Below are positions 46,337 to 56,380 of a stretch of DNA of 64,000 nucleotides, piece by piece. Below the pieces are notes generated by a model, which saw only the letters and a list, made by a program, of their open reading frames with translations, did no database searches and had not been told where the DNA came from. The stretch covers positions 1,472,576 to 1,536,575 of the forward strand of contig NZ_MQVX01000001.1 of the NCBI RefSeq assembly GCF_002954325.1, in the 5' to 3' direction. Position 1 is the first letter of the stretch, and the number at the start of each line of letters is the position of its first letter. This DNA comes from Aureicoccus marinus. Lineage in GTDB: Bacteria; Bacteroidota; Bacteroidia; Flavobacteriales; Flavobacteriaceae. Position numbers and translations under genes: made by a program.

Positions 46337-47800
46337 ATGACCGCAACACAACTCCTACTGCTGACCGGCGGGTATTTTTTACTCCTTTTGGTCATCGCCT
46401 ATTTCACAGGTAAAAACGATTCGAACGAAGACTTTTTTTCGGCCGCCAAGCAATCCCCCTGGTATGTCGTCGCCTTTGGTATGGTCGGGGCTTCCTTATC
46501 AGGAGTCACCTTTATTTCAGTACCCGGTTGGGTCGAAGCCTCACAATTCAGTTACCTGCAGGTCGTCTTGGGTTACTTTTTGGGCTATTTCGTGGTCGCT
46601 TTTCTGTTGCTACCCCTTTATTATCGTCTGGGATTAACCTCTATTTATCAGTACCTGGGAGAGCGGTTTGGACCCCAAAGTCATTTGACCGGAGCCTTTT
46701 TCTTTTTTGTCTCCAGGGTCCTGGGCGCAGCTTTTCGTCTGTATCTGGTCGCCATAGTGCTGCAATATTTCATTTTTGACCAATGGAACTTTCCTTTTGA
46801 GGGAACAGTTTTGATCTCCATCTTATTGATCTGGATCTATACCTTTCGAGGCGGTATCAAGACTATTGTTTGGACTGATACACTGCAAACTCTTTTCATG
46901 ATTGTCGCTGTGGTCCTTTCAATCCACTTTATTTTGGATCACCTCAACATGGGCTTCATCGAGTTCTTGGGCTCTTCTTCCTTTGAACCCTATAAATCGG
47001 TCTGGGTAACGGATTCCTTTTTGGCCCGAAACTATTGGCTGAAGTCCTTCCTTGGTGGTGCATTTATTACCATATGCATGACAGGGCTCGATCAAGATAT
47101 GATGCAAAAAAACCTGAGCTGCAAAAACCTAAAAGAGGCTCAAAAAAATATGGTAAGCTTCAGTATTGTCTTAGTTCTGGTGACGGTTCTTTTTATGATT
47201 CTGGGTGCCCTTCTCTTTGAGTATTCTAAGCTGCAAGGTATTAGTATGCCCGTCATGGACGGAAAAGCGAAAACAGACTTACTGTTTCCAGAAGTAGCTT
47301 TAAATGGGGAATTAGGGTCTATTTTGAGCATTACCTTTATGTTGGGGCTACTGGCGGCCGCCTACTCCAGTGCCGACAGCGCATTGACTTCTTTAACCAC
47401 TTCCTTTTGTATTGACTTTCTAAAAAACTCGGACCCTAGCAAGCGTTTAAGACGCAGCGTACATGTGGGCATGAGTTTGGTTCTTGTAGTGGTGATCATC
47501 GCTTTTAAATATGTTTTAAGCAGCAATGTGATCGACAGTCTACTCACAGTGGCCGGATACACCTATGGGCCGCTTCTCGGGCTCTTTGCCTTTGGCATGT
47601 TCACCTCCTGGAAAATAAAAGACCGCTATGTGCTTTGGGTTTGCATTGCCATTGTGACAGGGATCGCCTTTTTAGGCAGTATAAAGGCGGAGGACTTAGG
47701 CGGCTACCAATTAGGCTATGAACTGCTTCCTCTCAATGGTTTATTGACCTTTATCGGCCTATGGTTTATCCGCAATGGGAAGCCTTATACTGATTCGTAG
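46337..47800 (+). CDS. Sodium:solute symporter
   Basis: A 487-residue member of the SSS family (TC 2.A.21), with about 13 membrane helices in an inner-membrane LeuT-like fold. Family signatures are [19 protein letters not shown] near 47 and [22 protein letters not shown] near 335. It co-transports a small solute with sodium; the solute cannot be told. Its 3' end overlaps the convergent CoA-binding pseudogene by 35 nt. Confidence 0.9.
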   Translation: MTATQLLLLTGGYFLLLLVIAYFTGKNDSNEDFFSAAKQSPWYVVAFGMVGASLSGVTFISVPGWVEASQFSYLQVVLGYFLGYFVVAFLLLPLYYRLGLTSIYQYLGERFGPQSHLTGAFFFFVSRVLGAAFRLYLVAIVLQYFIFDQWNFPFEGTVLISILLIWIYTFRGGIKTIVWTDTLQTLFMIVAVVLSIHFILDHLNMGFIEFLGSSSFEPYKSVWVTDSFLARNYWLKSFLGGAFITICMTGLDQDMMQKNLSCKNLKEAQKNMVSFSIVLVLVTVLFMILGALLFEYSKLQGISMPVMDGKAKTDLLFPEVALNGELGSILSITFMLGLLAAAYSSADSALTSLTTSFCIDFLKNSDPSKRLRRSVHVGMSLVLVVVIIAFKYVLSSNVIDSLLTVAGYTYGPLLGLFAFGMFTSWKIKDRYVLWVCIAIVTGIAFLGSIKAEDLGGYQLGYELLPLNGLLTFIGLWFIRNGKPYTDS

Positions 47801-48151
47801 AAAGTAAGACCAAGTGACAAGCCTCTTCGACTTCAATACCCACCTGCCGGAGAACCAGATAGATCGCTGGGTTCTCGGTTCCCGGATTAAACAACATATG
47901 TTTAGGCATCAATTCCAACCAGAGAGGTAAATACGTCTTCTGATGTTGAGCTGAGAGATACGAAGTTAGGATGTCGATATTTGGAATCATTCTAAAATAG
48001 GATGGGTCATTTTTCACAACTACCCCTCCAATTTCACCTTACCTAAGACCAAAGGCGAGGGTAAAAACCCCTTTAGCTACAAGGCGTAAAACCACTTGAT
48101 GGTTGTATCTGTTGCATTTTAAGGAAGCACCCCTACTATGCTGGTTTTCAT
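47766..48151 (-). pseudogene. Broken CoA-binding (YccU-like) gene
   Basis: The minus strand encodes pieces of a CoA-binding Rossmann protein. ATG 48151 (MKTSIVG), then after a frame change of net +2 near 48130, SLKCNRYNHQVVLRLVAKG, then a TAA at the site expected for Lys, then GEIGGVVVKNDPSYF and, in the same frame, SYLSAQHQKTYLPLWLELMPKHMLFNPGTENPAIYL, and [13 protein letters not shown] to the end. The 386-nt length is not a multiple of 3, confirming the shift. One frame change and one stop within a well-kept sequence look like recent gene loss. Confidence 0.75.
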
Positions 48152-48205
48152 GTACCTTTAGTCGCTATATTTATGTTAATATGACATTTTATTGTAACTT
48201 TCTTA

Positions 48206-48350
48206 TACCTTTGGAGTCTATTAGGAGTAACTCATCTTAGTAGATATACGATCTTCATTGGTAAGACTGTATTTTTTTATAGTTAATGGTTAGTGTTTAG
48301 TATAGCTTATCAATGTATAGCCCCGCTTCCGCCGGGGCTTCTTCGTTTTT
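48206..48350 (+). ncRNA. Possible small RNA or leader with terminator
   Basis: An intergenic stretch without an obvious ORF has TACCTTTG (48206-48213), a perfect -7 box, and about 105 nt later a strong hairpin AGCCCCG/CGGGGCT (48319-48339) with a T-rich tail. No convincing -33 TTG lies at the right distance, so the promoter is uncertain. It could be a 110-130-nt RNA, or an attenuated leader for the TonB receptor 84 nt downstream. Confidence 0.35.
48319..48350 (+). terminator. Intrinsic terminator upstream of the TonB receptor
   Basis: AGCCCCG pairs with CGGGGCT around CTTCCGC, followed by a T-rich tail ending in TTTTT. No gene on the plus strand ends just before it (the nearest, the symporter, ends over 500 nt earlier), so it must end a small RNA or act as an attenuator. 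Confidence 0.7.
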
Positions 48351-48433
48351 AACACTTATTATTTTGTTTTTGCAGTAACAGGATTCGTTTTTGATCGTCC
48401 TATTTATAACATCAATCAATCAAAAACGAACTC

Positions 48434-50903
48434 ATGAAACGCTTGTCACGCTGCCTTTGGGCCAGCATGCTCCTGCTGTATCTCTTTGGAGCCCTAACCA
48501 GTTTACATGCCAACACAAATTACTCCCTGGAACTAAGGCCCGGAACCGTTAAAGGTCAGGTCATGGATGAAGCCACCAACAGCCCAATCCCCTTTGCCAG
48601 TGTGGTCATCAAAACCTCTGATGGCTCTACCATGATCACGGGAGGAATCACGGACGAAAACGGAAAGTTTAAAGTCGAAGACATTCCACTGGGTGGAATT
48701 CTTTTCGAAGTTCAATTCATCGGATTTAAAAATTTTCGAAAAGAGTTGACCATTAGCTCGAAGAATAAAAGTCTCGATGTGGGGGTCATTATGCTGCAAG
48801 AAAGCACGGAAGAATTAGAAGAAGTCGAAGTGGTTGCTGAACGAACAACCATAGAACAAAAAGTGGACCGCAAGGTAATCAACGTAGGGAAAGACCTCAC
48901 TACGGCTGGAGCAACCGCTTCAGACATCATGAATAACATTCCTTCTGTCAACGTGGATTCTCAAACAGGGGATATCACCTTAAGAGGAAATTCCAACGTC
49001 CGTGTTATGGTGGACGGTAAACTCTCGAATGTTCCTGTAGCTCAACTACTGAGACAAATCCCCTCTTCGTCTATTAAATCCATAGAACTGATCACAAATC
49101 CTTCTGCTAAATACAATCCGGAAGGGATGAGCGGGCTGATCAATATTATCCTCCACAAGAATGCCAACATTGGTTTTAATGGAAGCATTACCAGTGGGGT
49201 CACCATTGCCATTGAGGAGAAGTACAACAACTCGGTCGACTTGAATTATCGCAATGGCAAATTCAACCTCTATGGGAATTACGGTAACAACATCGGCAAG
49301 TATGTTAACGACGGCTTTCTTTTTCGAGAAGACGAAAATTCCCGTCAGGATTTTGACTTTTTCAATGACAACGAATCTCACCTGTTCAAAGCAGGATTGG
49401 ATTTTTACCTCAACGATAAGAACACCCTTTCTTTCTTTACCAACCAGAATTACTTCAATGGTTCTGGACGAGGCACAACACTTGTGAGCTATTTTGATCA
49501 ACCGGATCGGGATCTGCAACAGATCTTCGCTAATGACTCGAAAAATCACTCGGAGCAGTACAACTTCAATTACAAAATCGACTTTGCTAAACAAGGACAC
49601 TCCTTAGAATTGGAGGCAGATCACAGTTTATTTACAAATGACGAAGACGCGAACTTCAGTTCTTCCGGAGCTGTTCTCTTTCCAGACTATATGGACTTTG
49701 TCGATACGGATCGAAGCCAAACCATCGTAAACTTAGATTATGTGAATCCCCTGGACTCCATCAGCAAATTGGAACTGGGGCTGGAGGCCCGTCTCTTCGA
49801 AACGAAGGTGGGGTATTCTTCTACCGGACTAACCTTCAATTCCTCCGGCAACCTGGTCCCTACCCCCTCGACTGATTTCATTTATGGGATGGATATTTAT
49901 TCGGCCTATGCAACCTTCGGGCAATCCCGAAAAAAGTGGTCTTATCAAATTGGTGCACGGATAGAAGATGTCAAGGTTAAAGCGGATACGAATCAGGTAC
50001 GAGCTTTTCGGGATACTACGTCCAAATCTACCCTCGGCCTTTTTGACATACCAGCTGTCTGGAAAATCACAATTACAAGCCAGTTTTAGTCGCCGTGTTG
50101 ATCGACCAGGCCTGCAACAGGTAAATCCAATTCGAGAGTGGGCAACCCCCTTGATATCTTCTTTCGGGAATCCTCAACTCTTCCCTCAATTCACCAATTC
50201 TTATGAATTAAACTACACCAAACGCTTTAAATCCGGAAGTTTTACTGCAGGTGTATTTTACAGAAGTATAGAAGACGAAATCAACCGTGCCGTCTTTGTG
50301 GACCGACTGGACTTCAATAAAATCATCTTAACCTTTGACAATTTTGCCAATACAGAGGCTTATGGATTCGAAATATCAAGTAGTCTGCGCCCGACCAAGT
50401 GGTGGTCCATCAACAGCAGTTTCGATTTGTTTTCTCAAACCCAAAGAGGAAGTACAGAGCGATTAAATGGCCCACAAGAAGGAGCAACCGAGGATGATAT
50501 TGTAGTCGAAAATGTCAACGTCGACAATACCGCCTGGAATTTCCGCACCAATCACAGTATTGCCTTGAGTAAAAAACTGAACTGGCAAATCTTTGGATTT
50601 TACCGTGGCGCTAACCGCAACTTACAGTTTGAGGTAGACCCCATGTATTTTCTTAATACTGGCTTACGCTACAGTTTTGATGAAAGTCGAGGCACATTTA
50701 GTCTGAACTTCAGTGACGTCTTTAACACCATGAGGTTTGGGGTAAATGGAGATCGTCCTTTTACACAAAACGGGATTTTCAATTGGGAAAGCCAAAACCT
50801 GTATATCGGTTTCTCTTACCGTTTTGGAGGGGGCAAGTACCGAGCCAAAAAGAGAAGAAACAGAGACGACAACACCAAGAAATCCAGTGGTGGAATCTTT
50901 TAA
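48434..50903 (+). CDS. TonB-dependent outer membrane receptor, two frameshifts
   Basis: A receptor of about 823 residues after repair. A signal peptide precedes a carboxypeptidase-like regulatory domain (KGQVMDEATNSPIPFASVVI, residues about 35-115), then the plug (ASDIMNNIPSVNVDSQTGDI near 165), then a beta-barrel to the C-terminus. Two single-base losses break it: near 49995 (CAGGT for CAAGGT) and in 50031-50033 (CCC for CCCC). With both repaired it reads GTSFSGYYVQIYPSAFLTYQ smoothly. The nucleotide length, 2470, plus 2 is divisible by 3. It imports an unknown ligand; no SusD-like partner follows. Confidence 0.88.
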
Positions 50904-50938
50904 GTGTGGATGCAGCCCCTTATGGTTTGGGGGCAAAA

Positions 50939-50971
50939 AAAAGAGGGAGGTCGCTGTGACCTCCCTCTTTT
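50939..50971. terminator. Bidirectional terminator
   Basis: AAAAGAGGGAGGTC and GACCTCCCTCTTTT form a perfect 14-bp stem around GCTGT, with A and T tracts at the ends. It sits between the convergent TonB receptor and fabH genes. Confidence 0.9.
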
Positions 50972-50991
50972 ACTTTTATTAGTCCTTCGGA

Positions 50992-51999
50992 TTACCAGCG
51001 AATAATTACGCTTCCCCAGGTAAATCCACTACCAAAGGCAGCAAGAACCACCAAATCACCAGACTTGATCTTACCTTGTTGGTAAGCCTCGGACAAAGCA
51101 ATCGGAATTGATGCTGCAGTTGTATTTCCGTATTTCATGATGTTGTTGTGAACCTGATCATCCTTCAACTTAAATTTTCCTTGAATAAATTGAGAAATTC
51201 GAAGATTGGCTTGGTGAGGGATTAACATATCGATATCCTCAGGACTCAACCCATTGGTTTTTAAACCTTCCATAATAACCTCACTAAATCGAACAACTGC
51301 ATTTTTAAAGACAAACTGCCCGTTCATATAAGGATAATAGGACGTTTCTTCCGGGTCAGCATCCTGAATGATGTCGGTAATCCAACGTTTACCCATCCCT
51401 GGAGCAATCAACGAAAGTTCTTCCGCGTGCTGTCCTTCGGAATGCAAGTGAGTAGAAAGGATTCCTTTACCCTCTTCGGTTTCTCTGCTGACGATAGCAG
51501 CCCCTGCCCCATCTCCAAAAATCACAGATACTCCTCTTCCACGGGTACTCATGTCAAGCCCAGTTGAATGCACTTCCGAGCCAATCACCAGGACGTTTTT
51601 ATACATCCCACTTTTGACGTATTGATCGGCGATGGAAATTCCATAAACAAAACCTGAACACTGGTTTCGAATATCCAATGCGCCTACCGTATCAATCCCG
51701 AGATCTCGTTGAACCAAGACTCCAGGACCGGGAAAATAGTAGTCCGGACTCAGGGTAGCGAATACGATAAAGTCAATATCTTCTTTGGTAATTCCAGCGT
51801 TTTCAATGGCTTTTTGTGCCGCCTTAACGCCCATGGTTGCGGTGGTGTCTGTCCCCTTAATGACATGACGACGCTCTTTGATTCCAGTTCTTTCCTGGAT
51901 CCATTCGTCGTTGGTATCCATGACCTTAGAAAGGTCGTCATTAGATACCACGTTCTCGGGCACAAAAAATCCCAAACCGCTAATTTTTGATTGAAACAT
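50992..51999 (-). CDS. fabH: 3-oxoacyl-ACP synthase III
   Basis: Starts each fatty acid chain by condensing an acyl-CoA with malonyl-ACP. The 335-residue protein has the catalytic Cys in RNQCSGFVYG (near 118), His in LIPHQANLRI (near 260) and Asn in MKYGNTTAASIP (near 290). It is a normal KAS III. Branched or straight starter specificity cannot be told. Confidence 0.95.
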   Translation of the reverse strand: MFQSKISGLGFFVPENVVSNDDLSKVMDTNDEWIQERTGIKERRHVIKGTDTTATMGVKAAQKAIENAGITKEDIDFIVFATLSPDYYFPGPGVLVQRDLGIDTVGALDIRNQCSGFVYGISIADQYVKSGMYKNVLVIGSEVHSTGLDMSTRGRGVSVIFGDGAGAAIVSRETEEGKGILSTHLHSEGQHAEELSLIAPGMGKRWITDIIQDADPEETSYYPYMNGQFVFKNAVVRFSEVIMEGLKTNGLSPEDIDMLIPHQANLRISQFIQGKFKLKDDQVHNNIMKYGNTTAASIPIALSEAYQQGKIKSGDLVVLAAFGSGFTWGSVIIRW

Positions 52000-52057
52000 A
52001 ATCTTGGGTTCTTCCTCGTAAATGTAAGTGATAATTTAATAAGGCCCTGTTTTACTT

Positions 52058-53389
52058 TCAGATTGCTACTTCCACGGCGGGCTCCAAGTATTGACGGAAC
52101 CGATTGACCTCTACCCGAGCATTGAGGTCATATAACAAATTATAAAGACCAAAGAAGGTTCGGTTCATGTACAAGAAGTGTTTAGAACCTCTGTTACCGT
52201 TCATTTTCTTGAGCTGATCATCCTGAGAATAACGCTGGCTTAAGTCGGCAATTTGAGCCCAGAAATGTTCATCTCCAAAATAGAATTCCTCGGATTGAAA
52301 AGGCGAGGTGAATAAACTCAGCATTTCGTGGAACAAGGCCTTGAAGTACTCTCGTTCTTTCGGACTATCTGACGGAACCAGAATTTCGAGTTCCTCCAAT
52401 TTACGGGTAAAGAACTCTTCATCTTCCAAGCTTTCTTTACGCGCCAATTCAAAATAGGGCTCGTAAAATTCATTTGGAATCACTTTGATACACCCGAAAT
52501 CAATCGCGATCAGTTCTTCCTCAGGACTCACCAAGAAATTTCCGGGATGCGGATCGGCATGAACCTTGCGTAAGCCGTGAATTTGGTACATATAAAAATC
52601 CCAAAGTGACTGTCCTAAACGGTTACCTACTTCCTCAGAAAAACCCTCCTCACTAAATTCAGACAAGTGCTGTCCGGTCATCCAATCCATCGTCAGAATT
52701 CGTTCACTCGAAAGATCTTCGTAGTACTTCGGAAACGATAGGCCAGGAATTATCGAACACGCCTCGGTAATCTCTTTGCTTTGCGCCAGCTCCAAAAGAT
52801 AATTGGTTTCTTCGGTCAGCTTGTGCTCAACTTCCTTGAAGTACTTGTCGGAATCCTTGGCGTTCAGGTTAAACATCTTGAGTGCGATGGGCTTAACCAA
52901 AGCCAAATCACTTCCAATACTTTCGGCCACGCCGGGGTACTGTATTTTCACTGCAAGAGATTTCCCGTCGAGTTGGGCCCTGTGTACTTGGCCGATACTA
53001 GCAGCGTTGATGGAGTCTTTCTCAAATTCGTCAAAAATATCTTCCGGGTATTTCCCTAAGTACTTTCTGAAAGTTTTGCGTACCAAGGGTGCAGAAAGTG
53101 GCGGTACGGAAAACTGGGATAGGCTGAATTTTTCGACATAGGCTCTGGGCAGGAGATTGCGCTCCATGCTCAGCATTTGAGCTACTTTTAAAGCACTTCC
53201 TTTTAAACTCTTTAAGCCATCGTAGATGTCCGCTGCATTGTCCTCGTTGAGCTCTTCTTTATCCAAGTCGGGGTTGACCAATTTCTTTCCGTAGTACTTG
53301 GCGTAGTTCCCCCCTATTTTTACCCCAGTTTTAACCAGCTTGCTGGCGCGTTCCAGTTTGGAGGTCGGTATTTTATCGAGCGACTTCAA
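52058..53389 (-). CDS. ABC1/AarF (UbiB-type) kinase-like protein
   Basis: A 443-residue atypical kinase of the ABC1/COQ8 family. Kinase-like motifs are the ATP lysine in LAVKIQYPGV near 135, the catalytic loop HADPHPGNFLV near 285 and IDFGCIKV near 305. The KxGQ-type N-terminal motif is altered (SALKVAQMLSME). Family members support quinone or other lipid metabolism; this group makes menaquinone, so a ubiquinone role is unlikely. It starts 12 nt after a TetR-fold gene, and the pairing recalls COQ8/COQ9. Confidence 0.88.
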   Translation of the reverse strand: MKSLDKIPTSKLERASKLVKTGVKIGGNYAKYYGKKLVNPDLDKEELNEDNAADIYDGLKSLKGSALKVAQMLSMERNLLPRAYVEKFSLSQFSVPPLSAPLVRKTFRKYLGKYPEDIFDEFEKDSINAASIGQVHRAQLDGKSLAVKIQYPGVAESIGSDLALVKPIALKMFNLNAKDSDKYFKEVEHKLTEETNYLLELAQSKEITEACSIIPGLSFPKYYEDLSSERILTMDWMTGQHLSEFSEEGFSEEVGNRLGQSLWDFYMYQIHGLRKVHADPHPGNFLVSPEEELIAIDFGCIKVIPNEFYEPYFELARKESLEDEEFFTRKLEELEILVPSDSPKEREYFKALFHEMLSLFTSPFQSEEFYFGDEHFWAQIADLSQRYSQDDQLKKMNGNRGSKHFLYMNRTFFGLYNLLYDLNARVEVNRFRQYLEPAVEVAI

Positions 53390-53401
53390 TAGGAGATCGG
53401 A

Positions 53402-54061
53402 TTAAGCTTTAAATTCTTTGAATAGAAATTTCCCCAGGTCAAACAGACTATCAAGAGGAGTGGAATCAAATACATCAAAGACGGTATTAACCGACTTTTC
53501 GATGGCCATATCGGTTTTCTCGAAGGCCGGCGAGTTGTCCTTCATCCAAAATTTCAATAAAAGGACCCACTGGACCCAAACGGCTTCCGCAACGATTTGC
53601 GGTCTGGCTTTACTCAATCGGCTCAACTTCTCTTCATTGTTCTCTTCTGCCAAGTCGGTTGCAAAATCCTTGACATCTTGGCGCAGACCACTTAGTTGTT
53701 TCATGTTCTCAATGGGTGAACTGTGCTCATCCAACACAAAAAGGACATAAGAACGGTTGAGGTTCAAATTCTCAAAGAAGGTATAGTAGAAGGTTAGCAG
53801 TCGCTCTCGGGCAGAGTAATTCTTGTAAGACTTGTCTTTTTGTAATAGCGACATGGTGTGGCTGTAGAACATCTTCCATATTTCTCTTTGCAAACCTTCA
53901 AAAGACCCAAAAAAGCGATAAAATTCCTCCTCCTTGATCTTGTTGGTCTTACAGAACTTAAATACCGACTTGGGAATCACTTCGTGCTCCAAAACGGTAT
54001 TCATAAAAAGTTCAACAATCTTTTCTCGACTCACTTTTGGGGACGCTGTCTTGGTAGCCAT
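53402..54061 (-). CDS. TetR-fold protein paired with the ABC1 kinase
   Basis: A 219-residue all-helical protein. The N-terminal 60 residues fit a TetR helix-turn-helix (SREKIVELFMNTVLEHE, then KEEEFYRFFGSFEGLQREIWKM), though the recognition segment is unusual. The rest has no DNA-binding feature. With the ABC1 kinase 12 nt downstream, it may be a local repressor or a COQ9-like, TetR-fold lipid-binding partner. Sequence alone cannot decide. Confidence 0.8.
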   Translation of the reverse strand: MATKTASPKVSREKIVELFMNTVLEHEVIPKSVFKFCKTNKIKEEEFYRFFGSFEGLQREIWKMFYSHTMSLLQKDKSYKNYSARERLLTFYYTFFENLNLNRSYVLFVLDEHSSPIENMKQLSGLRQDVKDFATDLAEENNEEKLSRLSKARPQIVAEAVWVQWVLLLKFWMKDNSPAFEKTDMAIEKSVNTVFDVFDSTPLDSLFDLGKFLFKEFKA

Positions 54062-54397
54062 ACCTCTTCTATTTTGTTAAATCAAATTTACGACACAATC
54101 GACATTTTTTACAGAAAAACCGGCCAATTGTTTGCTAAAAAATAGAAAACGCACCTCTGTAAGAAGCGCGTTTTCAACAACCTAACCAATAAATAAACAA
54201 ACTCGTATAAAAATCGCAATTCAAAGAGCGATGCGATTTATTCAAGTTATACAAAGATAACACTGTTTAATTAATCTCAAAATTTCCTAAACAAAAAAAT
54301 GTGTTAAAAATTCCCAATTCACGGAAGAGATGTCAGTTTGTCAGCACTTGAGCTCTGGTCTGCTTTTTGCTCTTTAGATGAAAAACAAAATAACATT

Positions 54398-56284
54398 ATG
54401 GCCACAGGTAAGATTAATGTATCGGTTGATAACATTTTTCCTTTGATCAAAAAGTTTCTGTACAGCGATCACGAGATATTCTTACGCGAATTGATCTCTA
54501 ACGCAACAGATGCTACCCTTAAACTAAAACACCTCACTTCCATTGGTGAGGCCAAGGTTGAATACGGAAACCCTCAAATAGAGGTTCGTATAGACAAAGA
54601 CAACAAGACCCTTCACATCCTGGACCAGGGATTGGGTATGAGCGAAGAGGAGGTCAAAAAGTACATCAACGAAGTGGCCTTTTCCGGAGCGGAAGAGTTC
54701 TTGGACAAATACAAGGATGCAGGCAAAGAAGCAGGAATCATCGGTCATTTTGGTCTCGGTTTTTACTCGGCCTTTATGGTGGCTGACAAGGTAGAAATCA
54801 TCACCAAAACCTTCCGTGATGAACCCGCCGTTCACTGGAGTTGCGAAGGATCTCCGGAATTCGACATGCAAAGTGCTGAGCGCAGCGAAAGAGGAACAGA
54901 AATCATTCTTCACATTGCAGAGGACTCCACCGAGTTTTTGGAAGAAAACCGTATTCAGGAGCTCTTAAGCAAATACAACAAGTTCATGCCGATTCCGATT
55001 AAATTCGGAACGCGCACCGAAACCCTTCCCAAGCCGGAAGGTGCTGCCGAGGAAGATCCGGCTCCAACTGAGGAGGTAGACAATATCATCAACAACCCCA
55101 ACCCCGCCTGGACTAAAGCACCTGCGGACTTGGAAGAAGATGATTACAAAGGCTTTTACCGGGAGTTGTACCCCATGCAATTTGAGGAACCCCTATTCAA
55201 CATTCACCTGAACGTAGATTACCCTTTCAACCTCACTGGGATTCTCTACTTCCCTAAATTGACCCAAGACCTCAATACACAAAAGGACCGCATACAGCTG
55301 TACCAAAACCAGGTTTTTGTCACCGACAATGTCGAAGGGATCGTTCCTGAATTCCTGACCATGCTTCGTGGGGTTATCGATTCTCCGGATATCCCCTTGA
55401 ACGTATCGCGTTCCTATTTGCAAGCCGATGGAAACGTCAAGAAGATTTCTTCCTACATCTCGCGAAAAGTAGCGGATAAGCTGCAGTCTCTATTCAAAAA
55501 CAATCGGGAAGATTTCGAACAAAAATGGAACGACATCAAGGTGGTCATCGAATACGGGATGTTAACCGAAGAGAAGTTCTTTGACAAGGCGGAAGGCTTC
55601 GCCCTTTACCCTGCGGTCGATGGAGCGTATTATACCTATCAAGAATTGGTCGAAAAAACCAAAGATGCCCAAACCGATAAAGACGGGAAGCAGATTTTCT
55701 TGTACGCCTCTGATCCGGTTGCACAGCATAGCTACATTGAAGCAGCCAAAGCGAAAGGCTATGAGGTACTGCACTTGGATTCACCAATCGTCCCTCACTT
55801 GATTCAAAAGCTGGAAAGCAGCAAAGAAAACATCAGCTTTACCCGTGTTGACGGCGATCACATCGATAACCTCATCAAAAAAGAGGATACGGCCATTTCT
55901 AAACTAGACGAGAAGCAACAAGAATCGCTGAAAACGGAAGTAGAAGAGGTAGTGAAAGAAATGGGCTTTGTCGTACAGTTAGAGCCTATGGACAGTAGTG
56001 CCTCGCCTTTCATCATCACCGAGCCCGAATTCATGCGCCGCATGAAAGAGATGCAGCAAACCGGTGGTGGTGGCATGTTCGGAATGGGTAATATGCCTGA
56101 TATGTACAATCTAGTGGTAAACACCAACCACGAATTGATCGGTGAAATTCTAGAGACCAAAACAGCCAAAAAACGAATTCGCTTGATTCGTCAATCGCTT
56201 GATCTCGCAAGGCTTTCGAAAGGTCTTCTCAAAGGAGAAGAACTCACCCAATTCATCAGCAGAAGCTATGAAATGATCAAATAA
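54398..56284 (+). CDS. htpG: Chaperone protein HtpG (Hsp90)
   Basis: Hsp90-type ATP-dependent chaperone, 628 residues. The ATPase domain has LRELISNATDATLKL near 27, the Asp motif DQGLGMSEEE near 78 and GHFGLGFYSAFMV near 118; the middle domain and C-terminal dimer domain follow. ATG 54398 (MATGKINVSVDNIFPLIKKF) is the correct start; the frame from 54338 is a non-conserved extension. It ends at a strong terminator. The 336-bp gap upstream holds no gene and no CIRCE element that I can see. Confidence 0.96.
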   Translation: MATGKINVSVDNIFPLIKKFLYSDHEIFLRELISNATDATLKLKHLTSIGEAKVEYGNPQIEVRIDKDNKTLHILDQGLGMSEEEVKKYINEVAFSGAEEFLDKYKDAGKEAGIIGHFGLGFYSAFMVADKVEIITKTFRDEPAVHWSCEGSPEFDMQSAERSERGTEIILHIAEDSTEFLEENRIQELLSKYNKFMPIPIKFGTRTETLPKPEGAAEEDPAPTEEVDNIINNPNPAWTKAPADLEEDDYKGFYRELYPMQFEEPLFNIHLNVDYPFNLTGILYFPKLTQDLNTQKDRIQLYQNQVFVTDNVEGIVPEFLTMLRGVIDSPDIPLNVSRSYLQADGNVKKISSYISRKVADKLQSLFKNNREDFEQKWNDIKVVIEYGMLTEEKFFDKAEGFALYPAVDGAYYTYQELVEKTKDAQTDKDGKQIFLYASDPVAQHSYIEAAKAKGYEVLHLDSPIVPHLIQKLESSKENISFTRVDGDHIDNLIKKEDTAISKLDEKQQESLKTEVEEVVKEMGFVVQLEPMDSSASPFIITEPEFMRRMKEMQQTGGGGMFGMGNMPDMYNLVVNTNHELIGEILETKTAKKRIRLIRQSLDLARLSKGLLKGEELTQFISRSYEMIK

Positions 56285-56304
56285 AGTAAAGGGTTTACCC
56301 CCAT

Positions 56305-56340
56305 AAATAAGCCACACCTCATCGGTGTGGCTTATTTGTT
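56305..56340 (+). terminator. htpG terminator
   Basis: AAATAAGCCACACC and GGTGTGGCTTATTT form a 14-bp perfect stem around a 5-nt loop, followed by a T-rich tail. It lies 20 nt after the htpG stop. Confidence 0.9.
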
Positions 56341-56380
56341 TACCTAGTCTTTGTTCATCGGAAATCACTAACTTTCTAAC

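Noticed and set aside
49046-49600. A 184-codon minus-strand frame inside the TonB receptor
   Set aside because: It is antisense to a conserved receptor, with low-complexity valine/isoleucine-rich translation.
54061-54398. A CIRCE or heat-shock element before htpG
   Set aside because: I looked for the inverted repeat TTAGCACTC-N9-GAGTGCTAA and found none; the gap holds only AT-rich sequence with a weak TTTG pair at 54337 and 54366.
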